From assembly GCA_018262985.1 (NCBI GenBank), contig JADFDI010000006.1, positions 62,001 to 126,000 of the forward strand: a stretch of DNA of 64,000 bases, given 5' to 3'. The notes below the pieces were generated by a model. It was not told the DNA's origin, did no database searches, and saw nothing but the letters and a program-made list of their open reading frames with translations. Source of the stretch: Spirochaetota bacterium. GTDB taxonomy: Bacteria > Spirochaetota > Spirochaetia > Treponematales > UBA12059. The translations under genes were made by a program, and so were the position numbers. Position 1 is the stretch's first letter; each line of letters begins with the position of its first letter. Below, piece by piece: positions 1 through 9,090 of this stretch.

Positions 1-75
1 CCGGGAAGGAAGGGCGGAGCCCTTTCGTCCCGGACGGCTCCCGGATTCCTGACCGACGCGCCGGGCAAATAAACC

Positions 76-104
76 TTGCCCCGATCCGCCGCGCCGCTTA
101 CCAT
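76..104 (+). promoter_or_regulatory. Promoter for the permease-EIIA gene
   Basis: TTGCCC at 76-81, a 17-base spacer and TACCAT at 99-104 match the pattern that recurs before many genes in this window. Transcription would start near 111, giving a short leader that contains the GGGAGG ribosome site at 129-134. Predicted from sequence only. Confidence 0.5.
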
Positions 105-138
105 GGGAAGGCAGCGACATTCCGCCCCGGGAGGCCCG

Positions 139-2061
139 ATGGAACTCAGGAAGTCCCTCGACACGATCGGCGTGTTCAGCCTCGGCGCCGGCGCCATGAT
201 CAGCTCGGGGCTCTTCATCCTGCCCGCCCTCGCCTTCTCCGAAGCCGGACCCTGGGGCGTGCTGGCCGCGTACGCGGTGGCCGGTCTCGGCATGCTGCCG
301 GCCATCTTCTCCAAGCTCGAGCTGACGAGCGCCATACCCCGCTCGGGGGGCGCCTTCTTCTACCTGGCCCGCATCTTCGGCGGCGGGGTCGGCACGGTCG
401 CGGGGCTGGCCGACTGGTTTTCCATCGCCCTGAAAAGCGCCTTCGCCCTGGTCGGCATCGGCCTGTTCGGCAGCCTGGTGGCGCCCGGCCTCGGCGAGGG
501 CGAATTCAAGCTGATCGCCCTGGGCGCGCTCGTACTCTTCACCCTGGTCAACGTCCTCTCCGTGGAAGGCACCGGACGCTTCCAGGTCGCCATGGTGGTC
601 GCGCTGCTCGCCATACTGGTCGCGTACATCGTGGTCGGGTACAGCTCGATGGACTTCGTCCACTTCTCCGCCTCGTCCTTCCCGGGGGCCAAGGCCATGC
701 TCTCCGTGACGGCCATGGTCTTCATCTCCTACGGGGGCATCACCAAGATAGCGGCCGCGGTCGAGGAGGTGCGCGACGCGAAGCGCATGCTGGTGCCGGG
801 CATGCTGGCCGCCTTCCTGGTCGTCCAGGTCGTCTACCTGCTCGCGGTCTTCGTGACCGTCGGCGCCATGGACGGAGCGAGGCTCTCGTCCTCGGTCTCC
901 CCGCTCACCGACGCGGCCTCCGGATTCTTCGCCTCGCCGGCCCTCTCCGAAGTCGCGGTCGTCGCCGTGGCGGCGGCGGGCCTCCTCGCGTTCTTCACCA
1001 CCGCCAACGCGGGCATCCTCTCGGCGAGCCGCGTGCCCATGGCCATGGCGCGCGACGGACTCCTGCCCGCCTTCCTCGGGAAGGTCTCGCGCAAGGGCAC
1101 GCCGGTGCCGGCCATCCTCGCCACGAGCGGCTTCATGGCGGCCGTCATCCTCGGTCTGGGGGCGAAGGAGCTCGCGAAGGTCGCCTCGCTCTTCCTGCTC
1201 CTCGTGTTCGCCCTCGAGAACCTCGGGCTCGTGCTCATGCGGGCCTCCCGCATGGCGAACTACCGGCCCATCTTCCGCTCGCCGCTCTTCCCCGCCATGC
1301 AGATCGCGGGCATCGTCCTCTACCTCTCGCTGATCGCCTCGACCGGCCTCGTGCCGCTCGTCATCGCCGCGGTTTTCGTCGTCGCCGCCCTGGCGTGGTA
1401 CCTGGCCTGGGGCCGCCGCGGCTGGAACCGGACCTCGGCGCTCCTGACCATGACGCGGCGCCTCTCGGAGCCGGACTTCGGCTCGACGGTGAACGACCTG
1501 GAGGACGAGCTGCTCGAGGTGCTGATGGAGCGCGACAATATCGTCGAGGACCGCTTCGATCGGCTCGTCAAGGAATCCGCCGTCATCGACTACGACCGCA
1601 CCGTCGACCGCGAGGAGCTCTTCCGGGACGTGGGCGACCTCTTCGGCGACCGCCTGCGCATGGACGGCGCCGCCCTGGCCCGCCGCTTCGCGGCGCGCGA
1701 GAACGAGGCTTCCACCATCATCGATCCGGGCGTCGCGGTTCCCCACGCCCTGCCCCACGTGGTGCTCGAGGGCGAGAGCCTCTTCGACCTGGTGCTGGTT
1801 CGCAACCGCTTCGGCATCAAGTGGGGCGGCGACGAGGTGGTCTACACGGCCTTCTGCATGGTGGGTTCGCGCGACGAGCGCACCTTCCACCTCAAGGCCC
1901 TCATGTCGATCGCGCAGAGCCTGCAGGATCCCGCCTTCGTCAAGGCCTGGTCCGAGGCCCGGACCGAGCGCGAGCTCCGCACCGCCCTGGTGCTGGCCCG
2001 GCGCAAGCGCTTCCCCGACGGAGGAACCGAGCTTCCGGCGAAGGAGTCGCCCCTCGGCTGA
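139..2061 (+). CDS. APC-family amino-acid permease fused to a PTS EIIA-like domain
   Basis: Predicted inner-membrane amino-acid transporter of 640 residues. Residues 1-430 form about 12 hydrophobic segments with the glycine-rich first helix (GAGAMISSG) typical of the APC superfamily. After a linker, residues about 470-630 resemble a fructose/mannitol-type EIIA domain; the phospho-acceptor His would be H536 in GVAVPHALP. In known families such a domain takes phosphate from HPr or acts as a regulatory module, so the fusion suggests transport controlled by phosphorylation or a regulatory role; that is inference. The ATG at 139 is chosen because GGGAGG lies five bases upstream; an in-frame ATG at 76 would put the reading frame through the predicted promoter. 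The gene is followed closely by an oxidoreductase with its own promoter. Confidence 0.85.
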   Translation: MELRKSLDTIGVFSLGAGAMISSGLFILPALAFSEAGPWGVLAAYAVAGLGMLPAIFSKLELTSAIPRSGGAFFYLARIFGGGVGTVAGLADWFSIALKSAFALVGIGLFGSLVAPGLGEGEFKLIALGALVLFTLVNVLSVEGTGRFQVAMVVALLAILVAYIVVGYSSMDFVHFSASSFPGAKAMLSVTAMVFISYGGITKIAAAVEEVRDAKRMLVPGMLAAFLVVQVVYLLAVFVTVGAMDGARLSSSVSPLTDAASGFFASPALSEVAVVAVAAAGLLAFFTTANAGILSASRVPMAMARDGLLPAFLGKVSRKGTPVPAILATSGFMAAVILGLGAKELAKVASLFLLLVFALENLGLVLMRASRMANYRPIFRSPLFPAMQIAGIVLYLSLIASTGLVPLVIAAVFVVAALAWYLAWGRRGWNRTSALLTMTRRLSEPDFGSTVNDLEDELLEVLMERDNIVEDRFDRLVKESAVIDYDRTVDREELFRDVGDLFGDRLRMDGAALARRFAARENEASTIIDPGVAVPHALPHVVLEGESLFDLVLVRNRFGIKWGGDEVVYTAFCMVGSRDERTFHLKALMSIAQSLQDPAFVKAWSEARTERELRTALVLARRKRFPDGGTELPAKESPLG

Positions 2062-2072
2062 GCCGCCCTCGC

Positions 2073-2101
2073 TTGCCCAAGCGCCCGGGAAACCGTAGGC
2101 T
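2073..2101 (+). promoter_or_regulatory. Promoter giving a probable leaderless mRNA for the oxidoreductase
   Basis: TTGCCC (2073-2078), 17-base spacer, TAGGCT (2096-2101). The ATG at 2109 lies seven bases after the -10 box and has no Shine-Dalgarno sequence, so the transcript probably begins at or next to the start codon. Confidence 0.5.
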
Positions 2102-2108
2102 GTCTTCC

Positions 2109-3668
2109 ATGGGATACGCCGAACACGACATCCGCCTTCCCGCCGCGGCCGGCGACGCCGAGCTCCGCGCGCTGGTCGCGAAGAAGACGGGACTGCGCGT
2201 CTTCACCTTCGCCATCCTCAAGAAGAGCCTCGACGCGCGCCGCAAGGGCGACATAGCCTGGCTCTTCCGCGTGGGGGTGAGCTCGCCGGAAATCCCCTCC
2301 GGCGAGGCGCCCGCGGCCCAGGACCTGGAGCCGGAGCGACGGAAGCGCGACGAACGGGTCGTGGTGGTCGGCACCGGGCCGGCCGGCGTGTTCGCCGCCG
2401 ACTACCTTTGCCGCGCGGGCTTCGCCGTGACCGTGCTCGAGCGCGGCGGCCGCGTCGAGGACCGCGCCGCCGCCATCGCCGCCTTCGAAGCGGGCGGGTC
2501 CTTCGGCGCCTCGGACAACTACGCCTTCGGCGAAGGATGCGCGGGCACCTTCTCCGACGGCAAGCTCTCGTCGCGCAGCAAGGGCATCGGCTTCGAGCGC
2601 GAGTACGTCTTCCGGCGCTTCATCGAGGCCGGCGCCCCGGACGAGATCCTCTACATGACCCATCCCCACCTCGGCTCGGACCGGCTCTTCCGCATGACGG
2701 CAGCCCTGCGCCGCTCGCTCGAAGAGCGGGGCGTCGCGTTCCGCTTCGGCGAGCCGATGACGGACCTCGTGGTCCGCGAAGGGAAGGTCGCCGCCCTGCG
2801 GACGCCAGCCGGCGACCTCGAGGCGGAGCGCTTCATTCTTGCCACGGGACATTCGGCCTTCGAGACCTTCCGCACGCTGATCGCGCGCGGCGTGCCGTTC
2901 CGGCCCAAGAATTTCGCCGTCGGATTCCGGGCCGAGCACGCGCAGGAAGCGATCAACCGCGCGCAATGGGGCGTTCCCCGCATCCCGGGCGTCAAGGCCG
3001 CCGAATACCGCCTGGCCGCCCAGGCGGGCGACGGCACGGGCGTCTACTCGTTCTGCATGTGCCCGGGGGGAACCGTGGTGCCGGCCTCCGCCTACGAAGG
3101 CTGCTCGGTGGTGAACGGAAAGAGCGACTACGCGCGCTCAGGTCCCTTCGCCAACGCGGCGGTGGTCGCGGGCCTGTCCCTCCCCGCGCTGCTCGGCCGG
3201 GAAATCGGCGCGCTCGAATCGCTCGACTGGCTCGAGGCGCTGGAACGCTCGTACTTCGCCTTCGCGCGCGGCTGGGCCGCGCCCGCCATGACCATCAGGG
3301 ACTTCCTCGCGAACCGCGCGGGCTCGCGCCTGCCCGACGCGACGAGCTACCCGCTCGGCCTCGTTCCCGCCGACCTCGCCGAGCTCCTGCCCGGGGCCCT
3401 GGTCGCGCCGCTCCGCGAGGGCCTGGCCGAGTTCGCGCGCAAGCTCCGCGGCTACGACGAAGGCCTCGTCCTCGGGCTCGAGAGCAAGACGAGCGCGAGC
3501 GTACAGGCGGTCCGCGACCCTGAGACCTTCTCCGCGGGCTTCCCGAACCTCCACCTGGTCGGCGAAGGTTCCGGCTGGTCCGGCGGCATCGTCAGCTCGG
3601 CCGCCGACGGCCTCAAGGCGGCCCGCGCCATCGCCCGCCGAGGCGCGGCCGGCGCCGGGACGGTCTAG
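2109..3668 (+). CDS. FAD-dependent oxidoreductase (COG2509 type)
   Basis: Soluble flavoprotein of 519 residues. A dinucleotide-binding motif (VVGTGPAGVFAA) begins near residue 84, followed by a charged ERGGRVEDR stretch, and the C-terminus has the FAD-binding signature LVGEGSGWSGGI. The N-terminal 75 residues before the Rossmann fold, including KKSLDARRKGD, fit the uncharacterised FAD-dependent dehydrogenase family COG2509 (YhfW-like/geranylgeranyl reductase-related), whose substrate is not known. The 3' end converges on and overlaps the polyphosphate kinase gene by four bases (shared CTAG). The start follows a promoter at leaderless spacing. Confidence 0.8.
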   Translation: MGYAEHDIRLPAAAGDAELRALVAKKTGLRVFTFAILKKSLDARRKGDIAWLFRVGVSSPEIPSGEAPAAQDLEPERRKRDERVVVVGTGPAGVFAADYLCRAGFAVTVLERGGRVEDRAAAIAAFEAGGSFGASDNYAFGEGCAGTFSDGKLSSRSKGIGFEREYVFRRFIEAGAPDEILYMTHPHLGSDRLFRMTAALRRSLEERGVAFRFGEPMTDLVVREGKVAALRTPAGDLEAERFILATGHSAFETFRTLIARGVPFRPKNFAVGFRAEHAQEAINRAQWGVPRIPGVKAAEYRLAAQAGDGTGVYSFCMCPGGTVVPASAYEGCSVVNGKSDYARSGPFANAAVVAGLSLPALLGREIGALESLDWLEALERSYFAFARGWAAPAMTIRDFLANRAGSRLPDATSYPLGLVPADLAELLPGALVAPLREGLAEFARKLRGYDEGLVLGLESKTSASVQAVRDPETFSAGFPNLHLVGEGSGWSGGIVSSAADGLKAARAIARRGAAGAGTV

Positions 3669-5818
3669 TCCGAGGGCTTCCTCCGCACCGTCAGCTCCGC
3701 CTCGGGCTCGGCCAGGGCCGCGTTCCGCTCGCGCTCGACCCGGCGGAATTCCTCCTGGGACGAAAGCCCGCCTCCGACGCGCGCCTTGACGGGCTTCCAG
3801 CGTCCCGAGGGCCCCAGCTCGCGCGCCTTCGCCTCGTCGCGGAAATAGGTCTCGAGTATGGCGCGGATCCGGCTTCGCGCGCCGGGGTCGGTCACGGGGA
3901 AGAGCAGCTCGATGCGTTTCTCGAGGTTCCGGGGCATCCAGTCCGCGCTCGAGAGGTACACCTCCTCCGAGCCGCCGTTCAGGAACAGGAAGGCGCGGGC
4001 GTGCTCGAGGAAGCGCCCGACGATCGAGACGACGCGGATGTTCTCGGAGAGGCCCTTGATCCCGGGCGCCAGGGTGCAGATGCCGCGCACGTTGAGCAGC
4101 ACTCGTACTCCCCGCGCCGAGGCGCGGTAGAGCGCGCGGATGACGTCCTCGTCGCAGAGCGAATTCATCTTCGCCATGACCAAACCCGGCGTCTCGTCAT
4201 GGCTGCGCTCCGCCTCGCGCTCGATCAGGGCGATGACGCGGCGCTTCAGGTCGAAGGGCGCGACGCCGATGGTCCGGAGCCCACGGGCGGAGGACAGGCC
4301 GGTCAGCGCGTTGAAGAAGAGGGCCAGGTCGGCGCAGACGGCCTCGGACGCGGTCAGCAGGGAAAGGTCCGCGTAGATGCGCGCGGTGCGGTCGTTGTAG
4401 TTGCCGGTGGAAAGGTGGGCGTAGCGGCGGAGGCGGCCGTCGTCCTCGCGGCGGATGACCAGGGCGGCCTTCGCGTGCACCTTGAGGCCCGCCACCCCGT
4501 ACACCACCACCGCCCCCGCCTGCTCGAGCCGCTGCGCCCAGGCTATGTTCCGCTCCTCGTCGAAGCGGGCCTTGAGCTCGACCACCACGGTCACCTGCTT
4601 GCCCGAGCGCGCGGCCCGGGTGAGCGCCTTGACGATGGGGGAGTCGCCCGAGGTGCGGTACAGGGTCATCTTGACCGCGAGCACGCGCGGATCGTCCGCG
4701 ACGGCCTCGATGAAGCGCACCACCGGCCGGAACGACTCGTAGGGCAGGTGCAGGAGCACGTCCCGCTCGCGCACGCGAGCGAAGATTTCCTCCGGCCCCG
4801 CGGGCGACCAGGTCTCGAGCGGCTTCCAGGGCTCGGCCCGCAGTCGGTCGAAGCCCGGCGCCTCGGCCAGCTCGAGGAAGCCCTTGAGGTCGATCGGGCC
4901 GTGCATGAAGTACACGTCCTCCATTCCTAGACCGAGCGCCGCAGCCAGCCGGGCGGCCAAGGGATCGGCGTCGCCCGAGACCGAGATCCGAACCGGCCAC
5001 GAATTCTGCCGGTTGATCAGGATCTCCTCCATGGCCGCCACGAAGTCGTCGTCGCGGCCCTCGTCGACGCCGATGTCGGCGTCGCGCGTCACCTTGAAGA
5101 GGCTGCGCTCGAGCACCTTCCGGCCGGGGAAGAGGGCGTGCCCGAAAGCCAGCAGCGCGTCGTCGAGCAGGGCGATGCGCACGGCGTTCCCGGTGGCGGG
5201 CACCGGCACGAAGCGGTCGAGGTTCTGGGGCATCTGCACGATGGCGAGCTCCTCCGACGGCGGAAGGGCCGCGGGGCCTCCTTCGGCCGCGTCCGACGCT
5301 TCCGCCTCGGGCGCGGTCCCCGCCTCGCCGCGGAGCAGGAAGGCCGCGTGGATGCGCAGGTTCCCGGTGGAGGGGAAGGGCTCGTCCGGCTTGACCGCGA
5401 GGGGAGTGAGCACGGGCAGCACCGACTCGGCGAACCAGGACTCGAGGTAGCGCAGGGCTTCGCCGTCCCAGGAGCCCGGCCGGACGATCTCGAGCCCGCC
5501 TTCGGCGAGTTCGGGAAGGATCTCGCGCGAAAGGCAGTCGTACTGCCGGCCGACGATCTCGCGGGCGCGGCGGGAAACCGCCTCGAACTGGGCGGCGGGA
5601 CTCAGGCCGGACGCGTCCGGAGCGGTTTCTCCCGCCCGGAGCTGGGCCTTGAGCGAGGCGACGCGCACCATGAAGAACTCGTCGAAGTTCGAAGAAACGA
5701 TGGCCAGGAAGCGCAGCCGGTCGAGCGGGGCGTTGCTGCGGTCCAGGCCCTCCTCGAGCACGCGGGCGTTGAACTCGAGCCACGAGAGCTCGCGGTTGAA
5801 GAACCACTCGCTCTTCAT
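3665..5818 (-). CDS. ppk1: Polyphosphate kinase 1
   Basis: Makes inorganic polyphosphate from ATP reversibly. The 717 residues match the usual PPK1 length and four-domain layout. The N-terminus carries the conserved FNRELSWLEFN and SSNFDEFFMVR blocks. The autophosphorylated His is probably H448 in LKVHAKAAL, followed by LSTGNYND; a second active-site block, EHARAFLFLNGG, and SADWMPRN near the C-terminus are also present. The start ATG overlaps the stop of the upstream exopolyphosphatase gene (ATGA), so both are likely co-transcribed and translationally coupled, placing synthesis and breakdown of polyphosphate in one operon. A family-level assignment is very secure. Confidence 0.97.
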   Translation of the reverse strand: MKSEWFFNRELSWLEFNARVLEEGLDRSNAPLDRLRFLAIVSSNFDEFFMVRVASLKAQLRAGETAPDASGLSPAAQFEAVSRRAREIVGRQYDCLSREILPELAEGGLEIVRPGSWDGEALRYLESWFAESVLPVLTPLAVKPDEPFPSTGNLRIHAAFLLRGEAGTAPEAEASDAAEGGPAALPPSEELAIVQMPQNLDRFVPVPATGNAVRIALLDDALLAFGHALFPGRKVLERSLFKVTRDADIGVDEGRDDDFVAAMEEILINRQNSWPVRISVSGDADPLAARLAAALGLGMEDVYFMHGPIDLKGFLELAEAPGFDRLRAEPWKPLETWSPAGPEEIFARVRERDVLLHLPYESFRPVVRFIEAVADDPRVLAVKMTLYRTSGDSPIVKALTRAARSGKQVTVVVELKARFDEERNIAWAQRLEQAGAVVVYGVAGLKVHAKAALVIRREDDGRLRRYAHLSTGNYNDRTARIYADLSLLTASEAVCADLALFFNALTGLSSARGLRTIGVAPFDLKRRVIALIEREAERSHDETPGLVMAKMNSLCDEDVIRALYRASARGVRVLLNVRGICTLAPGIKGLSENIRVVSIVGRFLEHARAFLFLNGGSEEVYLSSADWMPRNLEKRIELLFPVTDPGARSRIRAILETYFRDEAKARELGPSGRWKPVKARVGGGLSSQEEFRRVERERNAALAEPEAELTVRRKPSD

Positions 5819-7386
5819 GCCAGCACCGCCCGCAGGCCGAACACGTCCTCGAAGAGGTCGCCCTTTTCCTCGAGCGAGAGCCGCTCGAGCCCGAGCTCGA
5901 GGGCGCCCTCGGTGCGGATGACGCAGGCGTCCTCGCGCAGCTCGACCGAGGCGATGCCCACGCGCTGGGTGTGTCCGCGGTCGAGGGCGTCCGCGACGCG
6001 GAGCAGGGCCGAGAGCTTCAGCACCGCCATGCGGTCCTCGCGCGAGAGGCCCATGAAGGTCGCGTGCGCGTTCGACGGCCCCTGCTTGCGGTGGTAGCGC
6101 GCACAGCTCGCCACGACGGCCGCGTCGTCGCGCTGCAAGCCGAAGATCTCGCTGTTCTGGATGATGTACTCGGAATGGCGGTGGTGCCCGCTCGAGCGGA
6201 TGAAGGAGCCCACGTCATGGAGGATGGCGGCCGCCTCGAGCAGGAGCCGCTCGCGCGCGCCGAGGCCGTGCTCCTCCTTGAGCTCGTCGAAGAGCCGGAG
6301 CGCCAGGTTCGCGACGTGCAGCGCGTGCTCCTCGTCGTAGCGGAAGCGGCGGCCGAGGCTCGCCGAGCTCGCGAGCACCTGCCTGCGGATCTCGTCGTCG
6401 GAATCCGCCGCGTTGCCGAGCGCCACGCGTACCAGGAGCCCTTCGCGGATCGAGGCGGAAGGCACCACCAGCTCGTCGGCCGCGGTGCGGTCCAGGAAGA
6501 GCTTGAGGACGAGCAGGCCGGGGCCGATGCCCTCCGCCTCGTCGAAGGGCAGGCGGAAGCGGTTGACGATCTCCTCCGGGCGGAGCGAGGCGAGCTCCTC
6601 GGCGAAGGCCGAGAAGGTCACGCGGTCGATGATCGCGTAGCCTTCCTCCTCCGCGTCCGTCCCGTGGGCGGCCAGGGTCCGCGCGGCGAAGCGGGCGTCC
6701 CCGCCGATGGCCACGAAGGTGCGCACCGTGTCGAGCGCCATGTCGGCTTCGAGCATGTCGCAGGTGGTCCGCACGTGGTCCTCGAGGAAGCGGCCGAGCC
6801 AGGCCGCCGAGCCCGTGGTGGCGCGCACCTGCTCGTCGACGCGGATGGTTCCGATGCGGATCGAGTGGGCCGCCGCCATCTTGCCCCGGCGGAGCAGCAT
6901 CAGCTCGGTCGAGCCGCCGCCCACTTCGATGATCAGCGCGTTGGAGCCGCGCGAGCGGGTTTTCCACTCGTCCCCGAGGGCCCGCTGCACAGCCAGGTAC
7001 ATGAGGTGGTTCTCCTCGATGTCCTCGACCACCTGGATCGAGAAGCCCGTGCGGAGCGACACGCGGTCGACGAAGGTCTCGCGGTTCGAAGCCTCGCGGA
7101 GCGCGCTCGTCGCGATGACGCGCGCGTCCTCGGGCTTGAGGCCGTAGCCGGCGAGCAGCTCGCGGAAGCCGCGCAGGATGGCGATGGCCTCGACCATGGA
7201 AGCGCGCGAGAGCGAACCCCGGGTGAACACGTCTCGCCCCAGGCGGGCCGGCTTTCCGGCCCGGTCGACGATGCGGAAACCGCCCGCGCCGTCCAGCTCC
7301 GCGACCAGGAGCCGCAATCCGGTCGAACCTATCTCGACGACCGCCTCGAGCCCCGAAGGCGCGAGGCGTCGATCCACGCCGCTCAC
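5815..7386 (-). CDS. ppx: Exopolyphosphatase / guanosine pentaphosphatase (Ppx/GppA) with HD domain
   Basis: Predicted to release phosphate from polyphosphate ends or hydrolyse pppGpp. Residues about 10-310 form the ASKHA-type Ppx/GppA domain (VVEIGSTGLRLLVAE, then VEVGGGSTELMLL-like IIEVGGGSTELML). The C-terminal part contains an HD-type helical region (AILHDVGSFIRSSGHHRHSEY), as in long Ppx enzymes; 523 residues fits them. A GTG start at 7386 is chosen because GGGAGG lies six bases upstream; a longer reading frame to 7437 adds low-complexity sequence. It is first in an operon with ppk1. Which of the two activities dominates cannot be told from sequence. Confidence 0.93.
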   Translation of the reverse strand: MSGVDRRLAPSGLEAVVEIGSTGLRLLVAELDGAGGFRIVDRAGKPARLGRDVFTRGSLSRASMVEAIAILRGFRELLAGYGLKPEDARVIATSALREASNRETFVDRVSLRTGFSIQVVEDIEENHLMYLAVQRALGDEWKTRSRGSNALIIEVGGGSTELMLLRRGKMAAAHSIRIGTIRVDEQVRATTGSAAWLGRFLEDHVRTTCDMLEADMALDTVRTFVAIGGDARFAARTLAAHGTDAEEEGYAIIDRVTFSAFAEELASLRPEEIVNRFRLPFDEAEGIGPGLLVLKLFLDRTAADELVVPSASIREGLLVRVALGNAADSDDEIRRQVLASSASLGRRFRYDEEHALHVANLALRLFDELKEEHGLGARERLLLEAAAILHDVGSFIRSSGHHRHSEYIIQNSEIFGLQRDDAAVVASCARYHRKQGPSNAHATFMGLSREDRMAVLKLSALLRVADALDRGHTQRVGIASVELREDACVIRTEGALELGLERLSLEEKGDLFEDVFGLRAVLA

Positions 7387-7496
7387 GAAGTCCCTCCCCC
7401 GCGCGGCGCCGCCGGGTTGGCGACGCGCACCGGCCACTACTCTACTACGCGCGCGGCTCTGGAACGAGTCCCCGCCCCCGGGTTATGGTTCGGGCG

Positions 7497-8213
7497 ATGA
7501 GCGAATTCCTCCTGAACCTCGTGCTGGCCGCCCTTCCCGCCGCGGCGCTGATCGCCTGGGTGCTACTCCGCGACAGGGCGCGTCCCGAACCGCCGGGCGC
7601 GGTGCTGAAGGCCGTGGCCTTCGGCCTGCTCGCGGCGGTTCCCGCCATCGCCATCGAGCCCTTCGTCGACCTGCCCTCGGGCTCGTTCCCCTGGCCGCTC
7701 GACGCGGCCTGGCGGGCCTTCGCCGTGGCCGCCCTGGTCGAGGAAGGACTCAAGTTCGCCCTGGTCAGGCTCTGGATCTTCCGCTCGAAGAACTTCGACG
7801 AGGCGATGGACGGCATCGTCTACACCATGTGCGTCTCGCTCGGCTTCGCCTTCGTCGAGAACGCCCTCTACGGCTACGCCGACCGGTGGATACTCCTGGT
7901 GCGGGCCTTCACCGCGGTGCCGATGCACGCCGCGGCCGCGGGTCTCATGGGCTGGCGCCTCGGGCTGGCCCGCCTCGAACGCGATCGCGCCCCGGACCTC
8001 GCGCGACACCACGCGATCGCGGGCCTCGGCGTAGCCGTGCTCGTGCACGGACTCTACGACTTCGCGGTCTTCGCCGGACCGATCGGCGCCTGGGCCGCCC
8101 CCCTCGTCGTGATCGCGGCCTGGATCGCCCTCGTCCGCCGCATCCGGCGAGCGGTGGACCTGGACCGCGCCCGGGGCGGCACGCCGGGCACGAACGGGGA
8201 CGGCGGCGCGTGA
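7497..8213 (+). CDS. PrsW-like intramembrane metalloprotease
   Basis: Membrane protein of 238 residues with about seven hydrophobic segments. It carries the family motifs in order: EEGLKF (EExxK), FDEAMDGIVY, GFAFVENALY (FxxxEN), PMHAAAAG and VHGLYDF, which form the predicted zinc site of the PrsW/CAAX-protease-like superfamily. PrsW proteins cleave anti-sigma factors in some Firmicutes; no anti-sigma factor is next to this gene, so its substrate is unknown. Start: ATG at 7497, seven bases after a TATGGT -10-like box, rather than ATG at 7485 which overlaps that box. The stop codon overlaps the GTG start of the next gene (GTGA). Confidence 0.85.
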   Translation: MSEFLLNLVLAALPAAALIAWVLLRDRARPEPPGAVLKAVAFGLLAAVPAIAIEPFVDLPSGSFPWPLDAAWRAFAVAALVEEGLKFALVRLWIFRSKNFDEAMDGIVYTMCVSLGFAFVENALYGYADRWILLVRAFTAVPMHAAAAGLMGWRLGLARLERDRAPDLARHHAIAGLGVAVLVHGLYDFAVFAGPIGAWAAPLVVIAAWIALVRRIRRAVDLDRARGGTPGTNGDGGA

Positions 8214-8980
8214 GCGGACCCGAAATCCTCGGCCTTTTCTCGGGCCTCCGCGAGCGCGACTACGCCGCGCGCGGCCTCATGGTCCTCGAGGGCCGCATCC
8301 TGCTCGACAAAGCCCTCGACGCCGGGCTTTCGATGGAGGCGGCGCTCTGCGTGCCCGCCGATCACGCGGCGCTCGAGGCGCGCGCAGCCGGCGCCTTCCC
8401 CGTCCTCACGCTCCCCGCGCCCGATCTCTCGGAGCTGGTCGGATTCGGCTTCCACCGAGGCGTGCTCGCAGTCGCCCGACGACCGGAGATCCCCGCGCCA
8501 GGCGCGGACGGCGCCGGGATTCCCGACGGCCACGCCCTGGTCCTCTGGAACGTCACCGACCCGGAGAACCTCGGCCTGCTCTCGCGCAGCGCCGCCGCGC
8601 TCGGGGCCGCCGCCGTCGCGCTCGGCCCCGGCTGCGCCGACCCCTTTTCGCGCAAAGCCCTGCGGACCAGCATGGGCAACCTGCTCGCGCGACCGCTCCT
8701 CCGGGTCGACCTGGCCGGACTCGGCGCCTTCCGCGGCCCCGGGCGAGCCCTCGTCGCCGCGGCCCTCGGCCCCCGCTCCCGCGAGCTGCGCGGCTTCGAT
8801 CCGGCGGGCCGCGCCATCGCCCTGGCGCTCGGCAACGAAGGCTACGGCCTTCCGGACGAGGTCGTCGGCGCCTGCGACGAAGCCCTCGTCGTCCCCATGG
8901 CCTCCGGCGTCGACAGCCTCAACGTCGCCGCCGCCGGCGCCATCATGATGTGGGAGCTTTTCGGGAAAGACCCGGCCTGA
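8210..8980 (+). CDS. TrmH/SpoU-family RNA 2'-O-ribose methyltransferase
   Basis: SAM-dependent SPOUT methylase of 256 residues acting on tRNA or rRNA. The N-terminal part is a substrate-binding domain of the L30e-like kind (LEGRILLDKALDAG). The SPOUT motifs follow in order: NVTDPENLGLLSRSA (motif 1), IALALGNEGYGL (motif 2) and VDSLNVAAAGAIMMWE (motif 3), which build the knotted SAM site. It starts with GTG overlapping the stop of the PrsW-like gene, so the two are probably translationally coupled. Exact target base not deducible. Confidence 0.9.
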   Translation: MSGPEILGLFSGLRERDYAARGLMVLEGRILLDKALDAGLSMEAALCVPADHAALEARAAGAFPVLTLPAPDLSELVGFGFHRGVLAVARRPEIPAPGADGAGIPDGHALVLWNVTDPENLGLLSRSAAALGAAAVALGPGCADPFSRKALRTSMGNLLARPLLRVDLAGLGAFRGPGRALVAAALGPRSRELRGFDPAGRAIALALGNEGYGLPDEVVGACDEALVVPMASGVDSLNVAAAGAIMMWELFGKDPA

Positions 8981-9012
8981 GCCGGGCGGCCGCCCGCCGC
9001 CCGTCGCCCGTC

Positions 9013-9050
9013 GCCGCGGCCGCGGCCGCGGCCGGAGCCGGGGCCGGGGC
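9013..9050. repeat. Low-complexity GC run
   Basis: Between two convergent genes lies a run of CCGCGG/CGGCCG-type hexamers followed by GGAGCCGGGGCCGGGGC. It is simple sequence; it could form secondary structure between the two 3' ends, but it has no U-tract and is not called a terminator. Confidence 0.6.
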
Positions 9051-9090
9051 GGATGCCGGACGGCGCGGGAAGGCCGGTTCCGGCCGAGGG

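Noticed and set aside
7178-8209. Upstream in-frame extension of the SpoU methylase
   Set aside because: The extension is Arg/Pro-rich antisense and out-of-frame sequence overlapping the Ppx and PrsW-like genes; the GTG overlapping the PrsW stop is a better start.
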